Shown here piece by piece: positions 1 to 9,426 of a stretch of 58,508 nt of DNA. The notes below the pieces were generated by a model. That model was not told the origin of the DNA. It made no database searches and saw only the letters and a program-made list of their open reading frames with translations. The DNA lies in NCBI GenBank assembly GCA_041743935.1, contig JBGTLU010000011.1, positions 1-58,508 of the forward strand. The letters run 5' to 3'. The first letter of the stretch is position 1; each line of letters opens with the position of its first letter. This stretch comes from JBGTLU01 sp041743935 (GTDB lineage Bacteria; Bacteroidota; Bacteroidia; Sphingobacteriales; Sphingobacteriaceae). The position numbers were made by a program, and so were the translations under genes.

Positions 1-21
1 CAGTAATCGATTTGCTAACCA

Positions 22-1323
22 ATGACTAAACCAATTTCTGTTTTTTGGTTTCGGAGAGATTTAAGATTACAAGATAATGCAGGGTTATACCATGCATTAA
101 AAAGTGGTAATGATGTATTGCCCATCTTTATTTTCGATAAAAATATTTTAGATAAGCTAGAAGATAATGACGATGCTCGTGTTAGTTTTATTCATCAATC
201 ACTTGAGGAAATAAATAGTCAGCTGCACGAGTTAGGCTCAACTTTAAACGTTTTTTACGGCACACCAACCGAGATTTTTACAAAATTGTTTTCTGAATAC
301 AGTATAAAGGCCATTTATGCAAACCACGATTATGAGCCATATGCCAAAGAACGAGATGCTGGTATACGTGATTTATTAGCGAAGCAAAACATCCTTTTCC
401 GCACTTATAAGGATCAATCCATTTTTGAGAAAGGCGAGGTATTAAAAGACGATGGTAAACCCTATACCGTTTTTACTCCTTACAAGAATAAGTGGGTTAA
501 AAAATTAGACGCATTTTATTTGAAATCGTATCCAAATGATGCTTATTTCGCCGCTTTTAGAAAGCAATCTGCCCAGCAAATCATATCATTAGATCAAATT
601 GGATTTTCTAAATCTTCTATTCCAATGCCTGGAAAAGAGTATGAGCATATTCTGGAAAATTACGGAGAGCAGCGCAATTTTCCGGCTATAAAAGGCACTT
701 CAAGAATAAGTGTTCATTTGCGTTTCGGAACTGTAAGTATAAGAGAATTGGCTAAAACTGCTATTGAACAAAAAGCGGATGTCTGGTTAAATGAATTAAT
801 ATGGCGAGATTTTTATTTCATGATTATTCACCATTTTCCTCATTCTGTTAAAAATTCATTTAAGCCTGCTTACGATAAAATTACATGGCGAAACAATGAA
901 TTGGAATTTAAAAAATGGTGCGAAGGAAAAACTGGATACCCCATTGTGGATGCTGGCATGCGTGAACTAAATGCCACCGGTTTTATGCACAACCGTGTTA
1001 GGATGATTGTTGCTAGCTTTTTGACCAAACACTTGCTTATAGATTGGCGTTGGGGCGAAGCGTATTTCGCCAAAAAATTATTAGATTTTGAGTTAAGCAG
1101 TAATGTTGGAGGATGGCAATGGGCAGCTAGCAGTGGCTGCGATGCCGCACCATATTTCCGTATTTTTAACCCAGAAGAACAAATTAAGAAGTTTGATAAG
1201 CAACTAGTTTATATAAAAAAATGGGTACCCGAATTCCAAGAATTTGAGTACCCAAAACCAATTGTGGAGCACAAATTTGCCCGCGAAAGATGTTTAAAGG
1301 TTTTTAAGGAAGCCTTAGGTTAA
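22..1323 (+). CDS. phrB: Deoxyribodipyrimidine photolyase (cryptochrome/photolyase family, class I-like)
   Basis: The 433-residue protein would use light to split UV-induced pyrimidine dimers in DNA with FAD as cofactor. The N-terminal alpha/beta antenna domain begins FWFRRDLRLQDN, the standard photolyase opening. The C-terminal FAD-binding domain carries NELIWRDFYF (about residues 257-266), GYPIVDAGMRELNATGFMHN and the WRWGEAYF and GGWQWAASSG stretches that contact flavin and the lesion. Length is slightly under the usual 450-480. It stands 14 kb away from the second photolyase cluster and converges on the FKBP gene with a 4-base overlap of the stops. Specificity (CPD or 6-4) is inferred to be CPD from overall resemblance. 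The promoter lies mostly outside the window. Confidence 0.93.
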   Translation: MTKPISVFWFRRDLRLQDNAGLYHALKSGNDVLPIFIFDKNILDKLEDNDDARVSFIHQSLEEINSQLHELGSTLNVFYGTPTEIFTKLFSEYSIKAIYANHDYEPYAKERDAGIRDLLAKQNILFRTYKDQSIFEKGEVLKDDGKPYTVFTPYKNKWVKKLDAFYLKSYPNDAYFAAFRKQSAQQIISLDQIGFSKSSIPMPGKEYEHILENYGEQRNFPAIKGTSRISVHLRFGTVSIRELAKTAIEQKADVWLNELIWRDFYFMIIHHFPHSVKNSFKPAYDKITWRNNELEFKKWCEGKTGYPIVDAGMRELNATGFMHNRVRMIVASFLTKHLLIDWRWGEAYFAKKLLDFELSSNVGGWQWAASSGCDAAPYFRIFNPEEQIKKFDKQLVYIKKWVPEFQEFEYPKPIVEHKFARERCLKVFKEALG

Positions 1324-1793
1324 TTAATTTTTTTGACCGTAATCAATTCTATATCAAAATAAATAACTGAGTTTGGAGGTATGCCATCTACGCCACCTTG
1401 TCCATAACCTAATCTAGATGGAACTAGCATTCTTATTCTGCCGCCTTCTTTGATCGTTGGAATGCCTTCTTTCCAGCCTTCAATTAAATCTTTTAAATCA
1501 AAAGATCTAGGAGCACTTGGTGGCGATGCATCAAATATTTTTCCGGTTAATAATCTTCCAACATAATTTATGGTAATATTAGATGAATCTGCCCTTGGTG
1601 TTTGGCCGGTTCCAGGAGTAACTACTTGTAGATATAAACCTGTACTGGTTTTTTCGTAAACTCCTAAGTTATTTCTCTCGATATGGGTACGAATGATCTC
1701 ATCATCTATTAGATCTTGATCTATTGTTTCTCTCTTTTTACATGCTGAAACGGCTATAGTTACCATCAACATTAAAAAAACTATTTTTTTCAT
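1320..1793 (-). CDS. FKBP-type peptidyl-prolyl cis-trans isomerase lipoprotein
   Basis: This is a predicted lipoprotein prolyl isomerase that would help fold envelope proteins. I chose the ATG at 1793 because it gives MKKIVFLMLMVTIAVSAC, a clean lipoprotein signal with cysteine as the mature N-terminus. A start at 1838 would bury this signal behind 15 extra residues. The FKBP domain fills the C-terminal half: ITINYVGRLLTGKIFDAS, the GWKEGIPTIKEGGRIRMLVP strand region, and LGYGQGG followed by IPPNSVIYFDIEL, all standard FKBP positions. It is the last gene of the minus-strand run, 60 bases behind the acyl-CoA dehydrogenase, and may be cotranscribed with the beta-oxidation genes without sharing their function. 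Confidence 0.9.
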   Translation of the reverse strand: MKKIVFLMLMVTIAVSACKKRETIDQDLIDDEIIRTHIERNNLGVYEKTSTGLYLQVVTPGTGQTPRADSSNITINYVGRLLTGKIFDASPPSAPRSFDLKDLIEGWKEGIPTIKEGGRIRMLVPSRLGYGQGGVDGIPPNSVIYFDIELITVKKIN

Positions 1794-1853
1794 GATGCAA
1801 ATAAACGAAAAAGGCACGAAGTATCGTGCCTTGATCATGTAAAATTTATTGTT

Positions 1854-3644
1854 TTAGAAGCAATATTTGTTTTCGTCGATTAGTTTTTTAGCTATTTTCT
1901 GGCGTGCTTCTTTAATGTTATAAGGTTCTGATTTGGTAAAGCGTTTCAATCCCATGAGCATGATACGTAATTCATCCCCTTCGGCATATGAATTTATGGC
2001 TTCTTTACCAGCTAAGTATGCACGATCTAATGCAGTATGTAGATATATACGAGCCATTTCAACTTGATATGCCGAAGCTTCTTCGCCACGAGTATTCACT
2101 AGTTTTTCTGCACGCAATAAAGCAGATTCTGCTACATAAGCCAAGCTTGCCATATCGGCAATGTTCATTAATATTTCTTGCTCTTTAGATAATGTCATCA
2201 TTAATTTTTGTACTGCAGAGCCAGCTACCATCAGTGTTGCTTTTTTCAAGTTTGCGATACATTTTTTCTCATAAGCAAACGGACTATCGTCTGTGGTACC
2301 AAAATCTGGAACAGACATAAGTTCAGCAGCAACTGCTTGAGCAGGCCCCATTAAATCTAATTCTCCCTTCATGGCACGTTTTAACATCATATCAACTGTT
2401 AATAAACGATTAATCTCGTTAGTTCCTTCAAAAATCCGATTGATACGAGCATCGCGGTAAGCGCGGTCCATTGGAGCATCGGCAGAAAAGCCCATACCTC
2501 CATAAATTTGAACTCCTTCATCTACCACGTAATCCAACATTTCAGAACCATAAACTTTTAATATGGCGCATTCCACTGCAAATTGTTCGGTTGATTTTAA
2601 TTTTGCTTGCCCTGGATCCATTCCTGCTGCTACCAAGGTATCGTATGCATCATCAATATTTTGTCCGGCACGATAAGCGGCAGATTCAACTGCAAAAATT
2701 TGAGTTGCCATCTCGGCCAATTTATAGCGGATAGCACCAAACTTGGAGATTTGTAAATCAAATTGAACACGTTCATTAGAATAATTTACGGCTTTATTCA
2801 CCACTGCTTTAGATGCACCAATGGCGGCAGCGGCTAGTTTTATTCTTCCAATATTTAAAATATTAACAGCTATTTTAAATCCGTTTTCTCTATCGGATAA
2901 TAAATTCTCTACCGGAACTTTGCAATCGTTAAAAAATACCTGACGGGTGGATGAGCCCTTGATTCCCATTTTATGTTCCTCCGGATTCATGGTAATTCCG
3001 CCAAATTCTTTTTCTACTATAAATGCAGATAAATTTTTGTCGTCATCTATTTTGGCAAAAACGATGAAAATATCTGCAAACCCACCATTGGTAATCCACA
3101 TTTTTTGGCCATTGATTACGTAGTGTTTTCCATCAGTGGTAAGCGTTGCTTTGGTTTTACCGGAGTTTGCATCCGAGCCAGAATTAGGCTCAGTCAAGCA
3201 ATAAGCTGCTTTCCACTCGCCGGTTCCAAGTTTCGGAATGTATTTTGATTTTTGCTCGGCATTACCGTAGTATAAAATTGGTAAAGTACCTATACCAGTA
3301 TGTGCAGAGATGGCTACAGCAAAGGAATGACCTGCTCCTAATACATCGGCAACTATCATAGAGGTATTAAAGTTTTTTCCAAATCCTCCGTATTCTTCGG
3401 GAATTGATACTCCTAATAAACCCAATTCTCCGGCTTTATCTAATAATGAAGGCATTAACCCTTCTTCAAGTTTGTCAATTCTATCTAGGTTTGGAAAAAC
3501 CTCTGCTTCTAAAAAGTCTTGACAAGTTTTAGCAATCATTTGTTGCTCTTCATCAAATTCTTCGGGTATAAATACATCTGAAAAGTGAGTTTCTTTAATT
3601 AAGAATTCTCCACCTTTTATTGATTTTTTTTCTATAGTTTCCAT
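1854..3644 (-). CDS. fadE: Acyl-CoA dehydrogenase (long form)
   Basis: This FAD enzyme would oxidise acyl-CoA to trans-2-enoyl-CoA, the first step of each beta-oxidation round. The start at 3644 gives METIEKKSIKGGEF. The open frame continues upstream only to a TTG. Family signatures are present: AYCLTEPNSGSDANSGKTKA (about 155-175), MWITNGGFADIF, the GSSTRQVFF segment, and RIFEGTNEINR (about 410), which holds the substrate-contact segment. After the usual 380-residue core there is an extra C-terminal domain of about 170 residues, as in very-long-chain dehydrogenases (ACADVL type), so long-chain substrates are likely. It lies downstream of the thiolase in the same orientation with a 143-base gap, long enough to hold its own promoter. 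Confidence 0.94.
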   Translation of the reverse strand: METIEKKSIKGGEFLIKETHFSDVFIPEEFDEEQQMIAKTCQDFLEAEVFPNLDRIDKLEEGLMPSLLDKAGELGLLGVSIPEEYGGFGKNFNTSMIVADVLGAGHSFAVAISAHTGIGTLPILYYGNAEQKSKYIPKLGTGEWKAAYCLTEPNSGSDANSGKTKATLTTDGKHYVINGQKMWITNGGFADIFIVFAKIDDDKNLSAFIVEKEFGGITMNPEEHKMGIKGSSTRQVFFNDCKVPVENLLSDRENGFKIAVNILNIGRIKLAAAAIGASKAVVNKAVNYSNERVQFDLQISKFGAIRYKLAEMATQIFAVESAAYRAGQNIDDAYDTLVAAGMDPGQAKLKSTEQFAVECAILKVYGSEMLDYVVDEGVQIYGGMGFSADAPMDRAYRDARINRIFEGTNEINRLLTVDMMLKRAMKGELDLMGPAQAVAAELMSVPDFGTTDDSPFAYEKKCIANLKKATLMVAGSAVQKLMMTLSKEQEILMNIADMASLAYVAESALLRAEKLVNTRGEEASAYQVEMARIYLHTALDRAYLAGKEAINSYAEGDELRIMLMGLKRFTKSEPYNIKEARQKIAKKLIDENKYCF

Positions 3645-3787
3645 TTTTTTCGTTTTAGATATTAGATTCAAGAACCAAGATTATAGAGTTGATTTTTGGT
3701 TCTGAATTCATTTACCATTATTTTATTTTTTATTTTTAATTTCTTTCAGGTTATGTATTCTGATGTTTATATACTCTATGCTCCTAT

Positions 3788-4966
3788 TTAATTAAGCATT
3801 TCAAAAATACCAGCAGCACCTTGTCCGGTTCCAACACACATCGTAACCATGCCGTATTTTTGCTTTCTGCGACGCATTTCGTTAAATAATTGTACAGATA
3901 GTTTTGCACCTGTACAGCCCAACGGATGCCCTAATGCTATGGCTCCTCCATTTACGTTAATGATATCCTGATTTAAGTCTAATGTTCGGATGATGGCTAA
4001 TGATTGAGAAGCAAATGCTTCATTTAACTCTATTTGCTCTATGTCTTGCTGTTTCATCCCTGCTTTTTTTAGCGCAACAGGAATTGCTTCAATTGGTCCA
4101 ATTCCCATGATTCGAGGAGGAACCCCCATGGCTGCATAACTTACCATACGTGCTATAGGTTGTACGTTTAATTGTTTTAGCATTTTTTCTGAAACTACTA
4201 AAACAAATGCAGCACCGTCTGATGTTTGAGAGGCATTACCTGCAGTAATACTACCATTTGCAGCAAATACGGGTTTTAGTTTCGCTAATTTATCTAATGT
4301 AGTATCGGCACGAGGTCCTTCATCTGTATCCACTACATAATCGCGCGTTTTCTTTTTTGAGTTTTCGTCTAAATAGGTTTCCGTTACTTTTATCGGAACA
4401 ATATCCTCTTTAAACAAATTATTTTTTAAAGCATTTACTGCTTTTTGATGCGATTTAAAAGAGAATTCATCTTGATCTTCTCTGGATATTTTATACTCAT
4501 TGGCAACCGCCTCGGCAGTTAAACCCATGCCCCAATACCAATCCGGATTGTTTTTGGCTACCTCGTAATTCGGAACTATTCTCCATCCTCCAAACGGAAT
4601 GGGCGACATGGTTTCTACACCTCCGGCTATAATGCAATCGGCCATGCCAGCTTTTACTTTGGCGGCTGCAATGGCAATGGTTTCTAAACCCGATGCACAA
4701 TACCGATTCACCGTCATGCCCGGTACTTTATCCGTTCCTAAACTCATTAATGAAATGTAACGAGCAATGTTAAGTCCTTGTTCGGCTTCGGGTGTGGCAT
4801 TTCCCACAATCACATCGTCAATTTGCTCTTTATCTAAGTTTGGTACTTGCTCTAAGAGGTGTTTAATTACTTCGGTTGCTAAATCGTCTGGGCGCATGAA
4901 ACGAAAAACTCCTCTTGGGGCTTTTCCTACTGCTGAACGATAACCGGCTATGATGTATGCTTCCAT
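3788..4966 (-). CDS. fadA: Acetyl-CoA C-acyltransferase (3-ketoacyl-CoA thiolase)
   Basis: The enzyme would cleave 3-ketoacyl-CoA with CoA to acetyl-CoA and a shortened acyl-CoA, the last step of beta-oxidation. The ATG at 4966 gives MEAYIIAGYRSAVGKAPRG, the normal thiolase opening, and a length of 392, typical of the family. The nucleophilic cysteine lies in TVNRYCASGLE, the second catalytic region in LNEAFASQSLAI and GGAIALGHPLGCTGA, and the C-terminal catalytic cysteine in VTMCVGTGQGAAGIFE. It sits 84 bases after the multifunctional dehydrogenase/hydratase in the same operon, as in the Bacillus fadNAE arrangement. Degradation is more likely than acetoacetyl-CoA synthesis because of these neighbours. 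Confidence 0.95.
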   Translation of the reverse strand: MEAYIIAGYRSAVGKAPRGVFRFMRPDDLATEVIKHLLEQVPNLDKEQIDDVIVGNATPEAEQGLNIARYISLMSLGTDKVPGMTVNRYCASGLETIAIAAAKVKAGMADCIIAGGVETMSPIPFGGWRIVPNYEVAKNNPDWYWGMGLTAEAVANEYKISREDQDEFSFKSHQKAVNALKNNLFKEDIVPIKVTETYLDENSKKKTRDYVVDTDEGPRADTTLDKLAKLKPVFAANGSITAGNASQTSDGAAFVLVVSEKMLKQLNVQPIARMVSYAAMGVPPRIMGIGPIEAIPVALKKAGMKQQDIEQIELNEAFASQSLAIIRTLDLNQDIINVNGGAIALGHPLGCTGAKLSVQLFNEMRRRKQKYGMVTMCVGTGQGAAGIFEMLN

Positions 4967-5050
4967 GTTGTTTAGATATTGGATATTTGATACTATATAC
5001 AAGAGTTATTTTGTAATCTAGAATCATGTATCGGTTCTTGTTTCTAATTT

Positions 5051-7456
5051 TTAATTCCTCAAAGGTTTTCCTTTAGTGATGATGCTTTGTATTCTTTCTA
5101 GGGTTTTCTTTTCGCCACAAAGAGATAAAAATGCTTCGCGTTCTAGTTGTAGCAAATATTGTTCGGATACTAAAGTAGGTGCAGATAAATCGCCACCACA
5201 AAGCACATAGCCCAGTTTTTCGGAAATCTTTTTATCGTGTTCGGATATGTATTTTCCGGAATACATAGTGTATGCACCGGCATAAACCATTCCTAAACCT
5301 TGTTTACCTAATACTCTAATATCGTTACGTTCAATTGGCTTTACATAGCCAGCTTCTGCTAATTCTATTGCTTTTGCTTTAGCATCGGCAATTAATCTGC
5401 TACGGTTCATGGTAATGGCATCTTTTCCATTTCGTAGATATCCTAAATCAAAAGCTTCCATTGCGGATGTAGAAACTTTAGCCATTCCTATGGTTAGGAA
5501 TCTATCTCTCAATACATTTAATTCAATATCACCGTCTCGCATAGAATCAGATGCTCTTAGAGCAAATTCTTTGGTACCGCCGCCAGCTGGAATAACGCCG
5601 ACTCCAAATTCTACTAATCCCATGTAGGTTTCGGCATTAGCTTGTACGTGATCGGCATGTAAACAAAGTTCGCAACCACCGCCTAAAGCTAATGTATGAG
5701 GGGCTGCAACTACCGGAATGCTAGAGTAGCGTACTCGCATCATGGTATCTTGGAACATTTTTATGGCAAAATATAATTCGTCCCATTCTTGCTCAACAGC
5801 CATCATAAATATCATCCCAATGTTGGCACCAGCAGAGAAATTACCACCATCATTTCCTACAACTAACCCTCTAAAATCTTTTTCGGCCAGATCAATGGCT
5901 TTGTTTAAGCCTTGAATGACCTCGCCCCCAATGGCGTTCATTTTGGTATGAAACTCACAGTTTAAAATACCATCGCCTAGGTCGGTAATGGTAACTCCAG
6001 AATTTTTCCATACGGTTTTAGTAGCCCGGATGTTATCTAAAATGATATAATCTGTTGAACCAGGTAATGCTTTGTAGGTTTTTGTTGGAATATCATAATA
6101 CTTACGTACGCCATTTTCTACTTTATAAAAAGAGGTGTTTCCGGCAGTAAGCATTTCGTGTACCCATGAGGCTGCTTTGTTGCCTTTACTCTCCATCGCT
6201 TTTGCCGTTTCTGCTACGCCTAGGGCATCCCATACTTCAAATGGGCCTAATTCCCAGCCAAAACCTGCACGTAGTGCATCATCTATACGGTATAATTCAT
6301 CCGAAATTTCGGGAATACGATCTGAGCAGTATTCAAATAATCCATAAAAAGAAGTACGGAAAAATTCACCTGCTTTGTCTGTTCCTTTAGCAAAAACTCG
6401 CATCCGTTCACGCAAATCATCAATGGGTTTTAACATTTCCAAGGTGCTGGATTTAACACGTTGTTTTGGTCCGTATTCTAAAGTTTTGAGATCTAAGGAT
6501 AGAATTTCTGTTTTGCCGTTTGCATCTTTCGTTTTCTTATAAAAGCCTTGGTTTGTTTTATCGCCCAACCAATTATTAGCTTCCATTTTAGCTACGTAAT
6601 CTGGTAATTTAAATAGTTCACGTGCTTTATCATCGGGACAATTATCGTAAATACCTTTTGCAACTTTTATCATGGTATCCATCCCAACCACATCTGTGGT
6701 GCGAAAGGTTGCAGATTTCGGTCGGCCAAGAATTGGTCCGGTGTATTTATCTACTTCATCAACGGTAAGTTCCATCTTTTCTACCAAGTGCAAAAGTGCC
6801 ATGATAGAGTATACTCCAATTCTATTGGCAATAAATGCCGGAGTATCTTTACATAAAACGGTGGTTTTTCCCAAAAATAAATCACCATAATGCATTAAGA
6901 AATCTACTACTTCTGGATTTGTATGTTTAGTTGGTATGATTTCTAATAAGCGAAGGTAACGCGGTGGATTAAAAAAATGTGTGCCACAGAAATGCGCTTT
7001 AAAATCGTCACTTCTGCCTTCGGTCATGTGATTAATAGGAATGCCCGATGTGTTGGATGTAATTAAAGTGCCGGGCTTACGAAATTTCTCTACTTGTTCA
7101 AATACTTTCTTTTTTATGTCGAGGTTTTCGATAACTACTTCAATTACCCAATCGCAGTTTGCGATAACTTTTAAATCGTCATCAAAATTTCCTGTTTTTA
7201 TTTTTTGGGCAATGGATTTTCTGTAGATAGGCGATGGATTAGATTTAATTGCAGTTTCTAAAGAAGAGTTTACAATTCTGTTTCTAAAAGCTTTACTTTC
7301 TATAGTTAATCCACTAGCTTGTTCTTGTGGTGTTAATTCTTTTGGTACGATGTCTAAAAGAGTAACTTCTACTCCAATATTTGCAAAATGACAAGCAATT
7401 CTGGAACCCATAATTCCGGATCCTAATACTGCCACTTTATTAATAATTCTCTTCAT
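5051..7456 (-). CDS. fadN: 3-hydroxyacyl-CoA dehydrogenase / enoyl-CoA hydratase, bifunctional (FadN type)
   Basis: The 801-residue fusion would carry out the two middle steps of beta-oxidation: hydration of enoyl-CoA and NAD-dependent oxidation of 3-hydroxyacyl-CoA. The dehydrogenase half comes first. Its NAD-binding glycine loop is VLGSGIMGSRIACHFANIG at the N-terminus, and its catalytic histidine region is FCGTHFFNPPRYLRLLEIIP. The crotonase-fold hydratase follows from about residue 490, with NFSAGANIGM and the LALGGGCELCLHAD oxyanion-hole region. This order is the reverse of E. coli FadB and matches Bacillus subtilis FadN. It is 33 bases behind the acyl-CoA ligase and precedes the thiolase, so all three are probably one transcript. 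Confidence 0.93.
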   Translation of the reverse strand: MKRIINKVAVLGSGIMGSRIACHFANIGVEVTLLDIVPKELTPQEQASGLTIESKAFRNRIVNSSLETAIKSNPSPIYRKSIAQKIKTGNFDDDLKVIANCDWVIEVVIENLDIKKKVFEQVEKFRKPGTLITSNTSGIPINHMTEGRSDDFKAHFCGTHFFNPPRYLRLLEIIPTKHTNPEVVDFLMHYGDLFLGKTTVLCKDTPAFIANRIGVYSIMALLHLVEKMELTVDEVDKYTGPILGRPKSATFRTTDVVGMDTMIKVAKGIYDNCPDDKARELFKLPDYVAKMEANNWLGDKTNQGFYKKTKDANGKTEILSLDLKTLEYGPKQRVKSSTLEMLKPIDDLRERMRVFAKGTDKAGEFFRTSFYGLFEYCSDRIPEISDELYRIDDALRAGFGWELGPFEVWDALGVAETAKAMESKGNKAASWVHEMLTAGNTSFYKVENGVRKYYDIPTKTYKALPGSTDYIILDNIRATKTVWKNSGVTITDLGDGILNCEFHTKMNAIGGEVIQGLNKAIDLAEKDFRGLVVGNDGGNFSAGANIGMIFMMAVEQEWDELYFAIKMFQDTMMRVRYSSIPVVAAPHTLALGGGCELCLHADHVQANAETYMGLVEFGVGVIPAGGGTKEFALRASDSMRDGDIELNVLRDRFLTIGMAKVSTSAMEAFDLGYLRNGKDAITMNRSRLIADAKAKAIELAEAGYVKPIERNDIRVLGKQGLGMVYAGAYTMYSGKYISEHDKKISEKLGYVLCGGDLSAPTLVSEQYLLQLEREAFLSLCGEKKTLERIQSIITKGKPLRN

Positions 7457-7489
7457 ACAATTTTTTTGATTCGTTATATTATTTAGGTT

Positions 7490-9271
7490 TTAAGCTTCTG
7501 CATGACTATCATTTGAACGATAAATCTTTTCTATTAATTCTTGATTTTTTTGCATGATGACTTTGCGTTTTAAGCTCATTTTAGGGGTCATCTCGCCACC
7601 ATCAATGCTCCACTCGTAAGGTAATACTTCAAATTTTTTCACTTTTTCCCATTGGCCAAAATCTTGATTGTATTTATCAATCTCTCGCTGAAATTTATCT
7701 ATTACTTTAGGGTGTTTTACCATTTCTTGGTTGGTAGTATATTCGATGTTATGAATGGTACACCACTCTTTTAAATTCGGGAAACTTGGTATAATTAAGG
7801 CAGCTGGAAAACGTTCGTTTTCGCCAATTACCATTATCTGTTCAATAATTAATGATTCTTTAAACTTGTTTTCGAGAATTTGAGGGGCAACATATTTACC
7901 ACCGGCAGTTTTAAAAATTTCTTTCTTACGATCGGTGATTCTTAGGAACTTGCCATCTTCTAGCACTCCAATATCTCCGGTATGGAACCAGCCATCTTTA
8001 TCTATCACTTCGGCAGTTAAATCGGGGCGTTTGTAATATCCTTTCATGATGTTTGGTCCGCGAGCTAAAATTTCGCCATCTTCAGCAATTTTCACTTCCA
8101 CTCCTGTGAGTACAGTGCCAGATGAGCCAAATCTATTTTCATCTTTACCTAAACCATTTACAGAGATTACTGGAGAAGATTCAGTTAGTCCGTATCCTTG
8201 CAAAACAGGTATGCCGGCAGCCCAAAACACTCTTGCTAAACGAGGTTGAAGGGCAGCTCCACCAGAAACCAAGGCTTTAATATTCCCTCCTAGGGCTTCT
8301 CTCCATTTAGTGAAGATTAATTTATTAGCAATTTTTAGTTGAAACTCATACCACCAACCATTTTTTCCATCGTTTTCATAGCGTAAACCTAAGTTAAGTG
8401 CCCAGAAAAACAACGTTTTTTTAATGCCAGTTAATTCGGCTCCTTTTGCTACAATCTTGTCGTACACTTTCTCTAATAAGCGTGGTACAGTTGTAAATCC
8501 ATCAGGTTTTACTTCTTGTAGGTTGGCAACAATGGTTTCTAGACTCTCTGCGTAATATACAGATATACCCATGTAGAAATACATGTAAACTACCATTCGC
8601 TCAAAAATGTGCGACATGGGCAGAAAACTCAAAGCTTTATCAAATGGTCTTGGATAAAAAACCGAACTGTTTACAAAATTTGTTACCAAATTATTATGTG
8701 TGAGCATTACACCCTTAGGATTACCAGTAGTTCCGGAGGTGTATATTAGAGTGAGTAAATCGTCGGGTTGAACTTTGGCTTTATGTTCTGCTAAAATAGC
8801 TAGGTCTCCGTCTTTGCCTAATTCTATTACTTCATTCCAAGATTTTACTCCTTCTATCGTATCAAACGAGTAAATGGCTTGTAAGCTCGGAATTTCGGAT
8901 TTTACTTTAGCAATTTTATCGTAAAGCTCCTGATTGGCAACGAAAACGGTTTTTATTTCAGCATCGTTGATGATAAATTTTATGTCTTGCTCGGATAATG
9001 TTGGATACATAGGGACTAAAGTTGCACCAATTTGTTGCGTGCCAAAATCAACCAAGTTCCATTCCGGACGGTTTGGAGACATTAGGCCAATTTTATCTTC
9101 TTTAACTATGCCAAGCTTTAATAAGCCAAAACTGATTTTATTTGCAGTATCTACCACTTCTTGGGTGCTAAACTTTACCCACTCGCCATTGTACTTTCCG
9201 GCTAATAAATCTGGTTTTGCAAACTTGTTTGTGTTTAGCTCTAGTAAATCAAAAACTCTTTTAATTTCCAT
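7490..9271 (-). CDS. fadD: Long-chain fatty acid--CoA ligase (AMP-binding enzyme)
   Basis: The 593-residue adenylate-forming enzyme would activate fatty acids to acyl-CoA with ATP. The phosphate-binding loop is LIYTSGTTGNPKGVMLTH (about residue 175), followed by LQGYGLTESSPV, GWFHTGDIG and ITDRKKEIFKTAGGKYVAP, the standard A3, A5, A7 and A8 regions. Overall layout matches the FadD15/ACSL group found in many Bacteroidota. It is the first gene of the minus-strand operon ligase-dehydrogenase/hydratase-thiolase-acyl-CoA dehydrogenase. Its start faces a 155-base divergent region containing the inverted repeat at 9363-9402, so it is the natural target for control of the whole pathway. Confidence 0.95.
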   Translation of the reverse strand: MEIKRVFDLLELNTNKFAKPDLLAGKYNGEWVKFSTQEVVDTANKISFGLLKLGIVKEDKIGLMSPNRPEWNLVDFGTQQIGATLVPMYPTLSEQDIKFIINDAEIKTVFVANQELYDKIAKVKSEIPSLQAIYSFDTIEGVKSWNEVIELGKDGDLAILAEHKAKVQPDDLLTLIYTSGTTGNPKGVMLTHNNLVTNFVNSSVFYPRPFDKALSFLPMSHIFERMVVYMYFYMGISVYYAESLETIVANLQEVKPDGFTTVPRLLEKVYDKIVAKGAELTGIKKTLFFWALNLGLRYENDGKNGWWYEFQLKIANKLIFTKWREALGGNIKALVSGGAALQPRLARVFWAAGIPVLQGYGLTESSPVISVNGLGKDENRFGSSGTVLTGVEVKIAEDGEILARGPNIMKGYYKRPDLTAEVIDKDGWFHTGDIGVLEDGKFLRITDRKKEIFKTAGGKYVAPQILENKFKESLIIEQIMVIGENERFPAALIIPSFPNLKEWCTIHNIEYTTNQEMVKHPKVIDKFQREIDKYNQDFGQWEKVKKFEVLPYEWSIDGGEMTPKMSLKRKVIMQKNQELIEKIYRSNDSHAEA

Positions 9272-9362
9272 AGTTTAGGTTATTTCTGCCACAATTTACA
9301 AAAAATATTCAAGCAAAATAATGTTGTAGCTATTTTATCCTACCTTAGCAAAAATTTTAATT

Positions 9363-9402
9363 TATACCTTTGTACCAAAATAGTATTCGGTACAAAAATA
9401 TA
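9363..9402. promoter_or_regulatory. Candidate operator: 40-base imperfect inverted repeat
   Basis: The site reads TATA, two bases, TTTGTACC, twelve bases, GGTACAAA, two bases, TATA. Both the 8-base and the 4-base arms match perfectly. It lies between the divergent fadD and nitronate monooxygenase-like genes and overlaps the -7 box of the latter. Its symmetry and size suit a dimeric repressor such as a TetR-family protein. No regulator gene of that kind is in the window, so the binding protein is unknown. Confidence 0.55.
9365..9372 (+). promoter_or_regulatory. Promoter -7 box for the nitronate monooxygenase-like gene
   Basis: The sequence TACCTTTG fits the Bacteroidota -7 consensus TAnnTTTG. 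It lies 54 bases before the start codon and is buried in the inverted repeat. A clear -33 TTTG is not visible, so activity may depend on other factors. Confidence 0.5.
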
Positions 9403-9426
9403 CTTTGAAAGTTAATAGACAAGAAA

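Noticed and set aside
8934..9278. 114-codon plus-strand frame over the start of fadD
   Set aside because: It is antisense to a well-supported adenylate-forming enzyme and has no motif.
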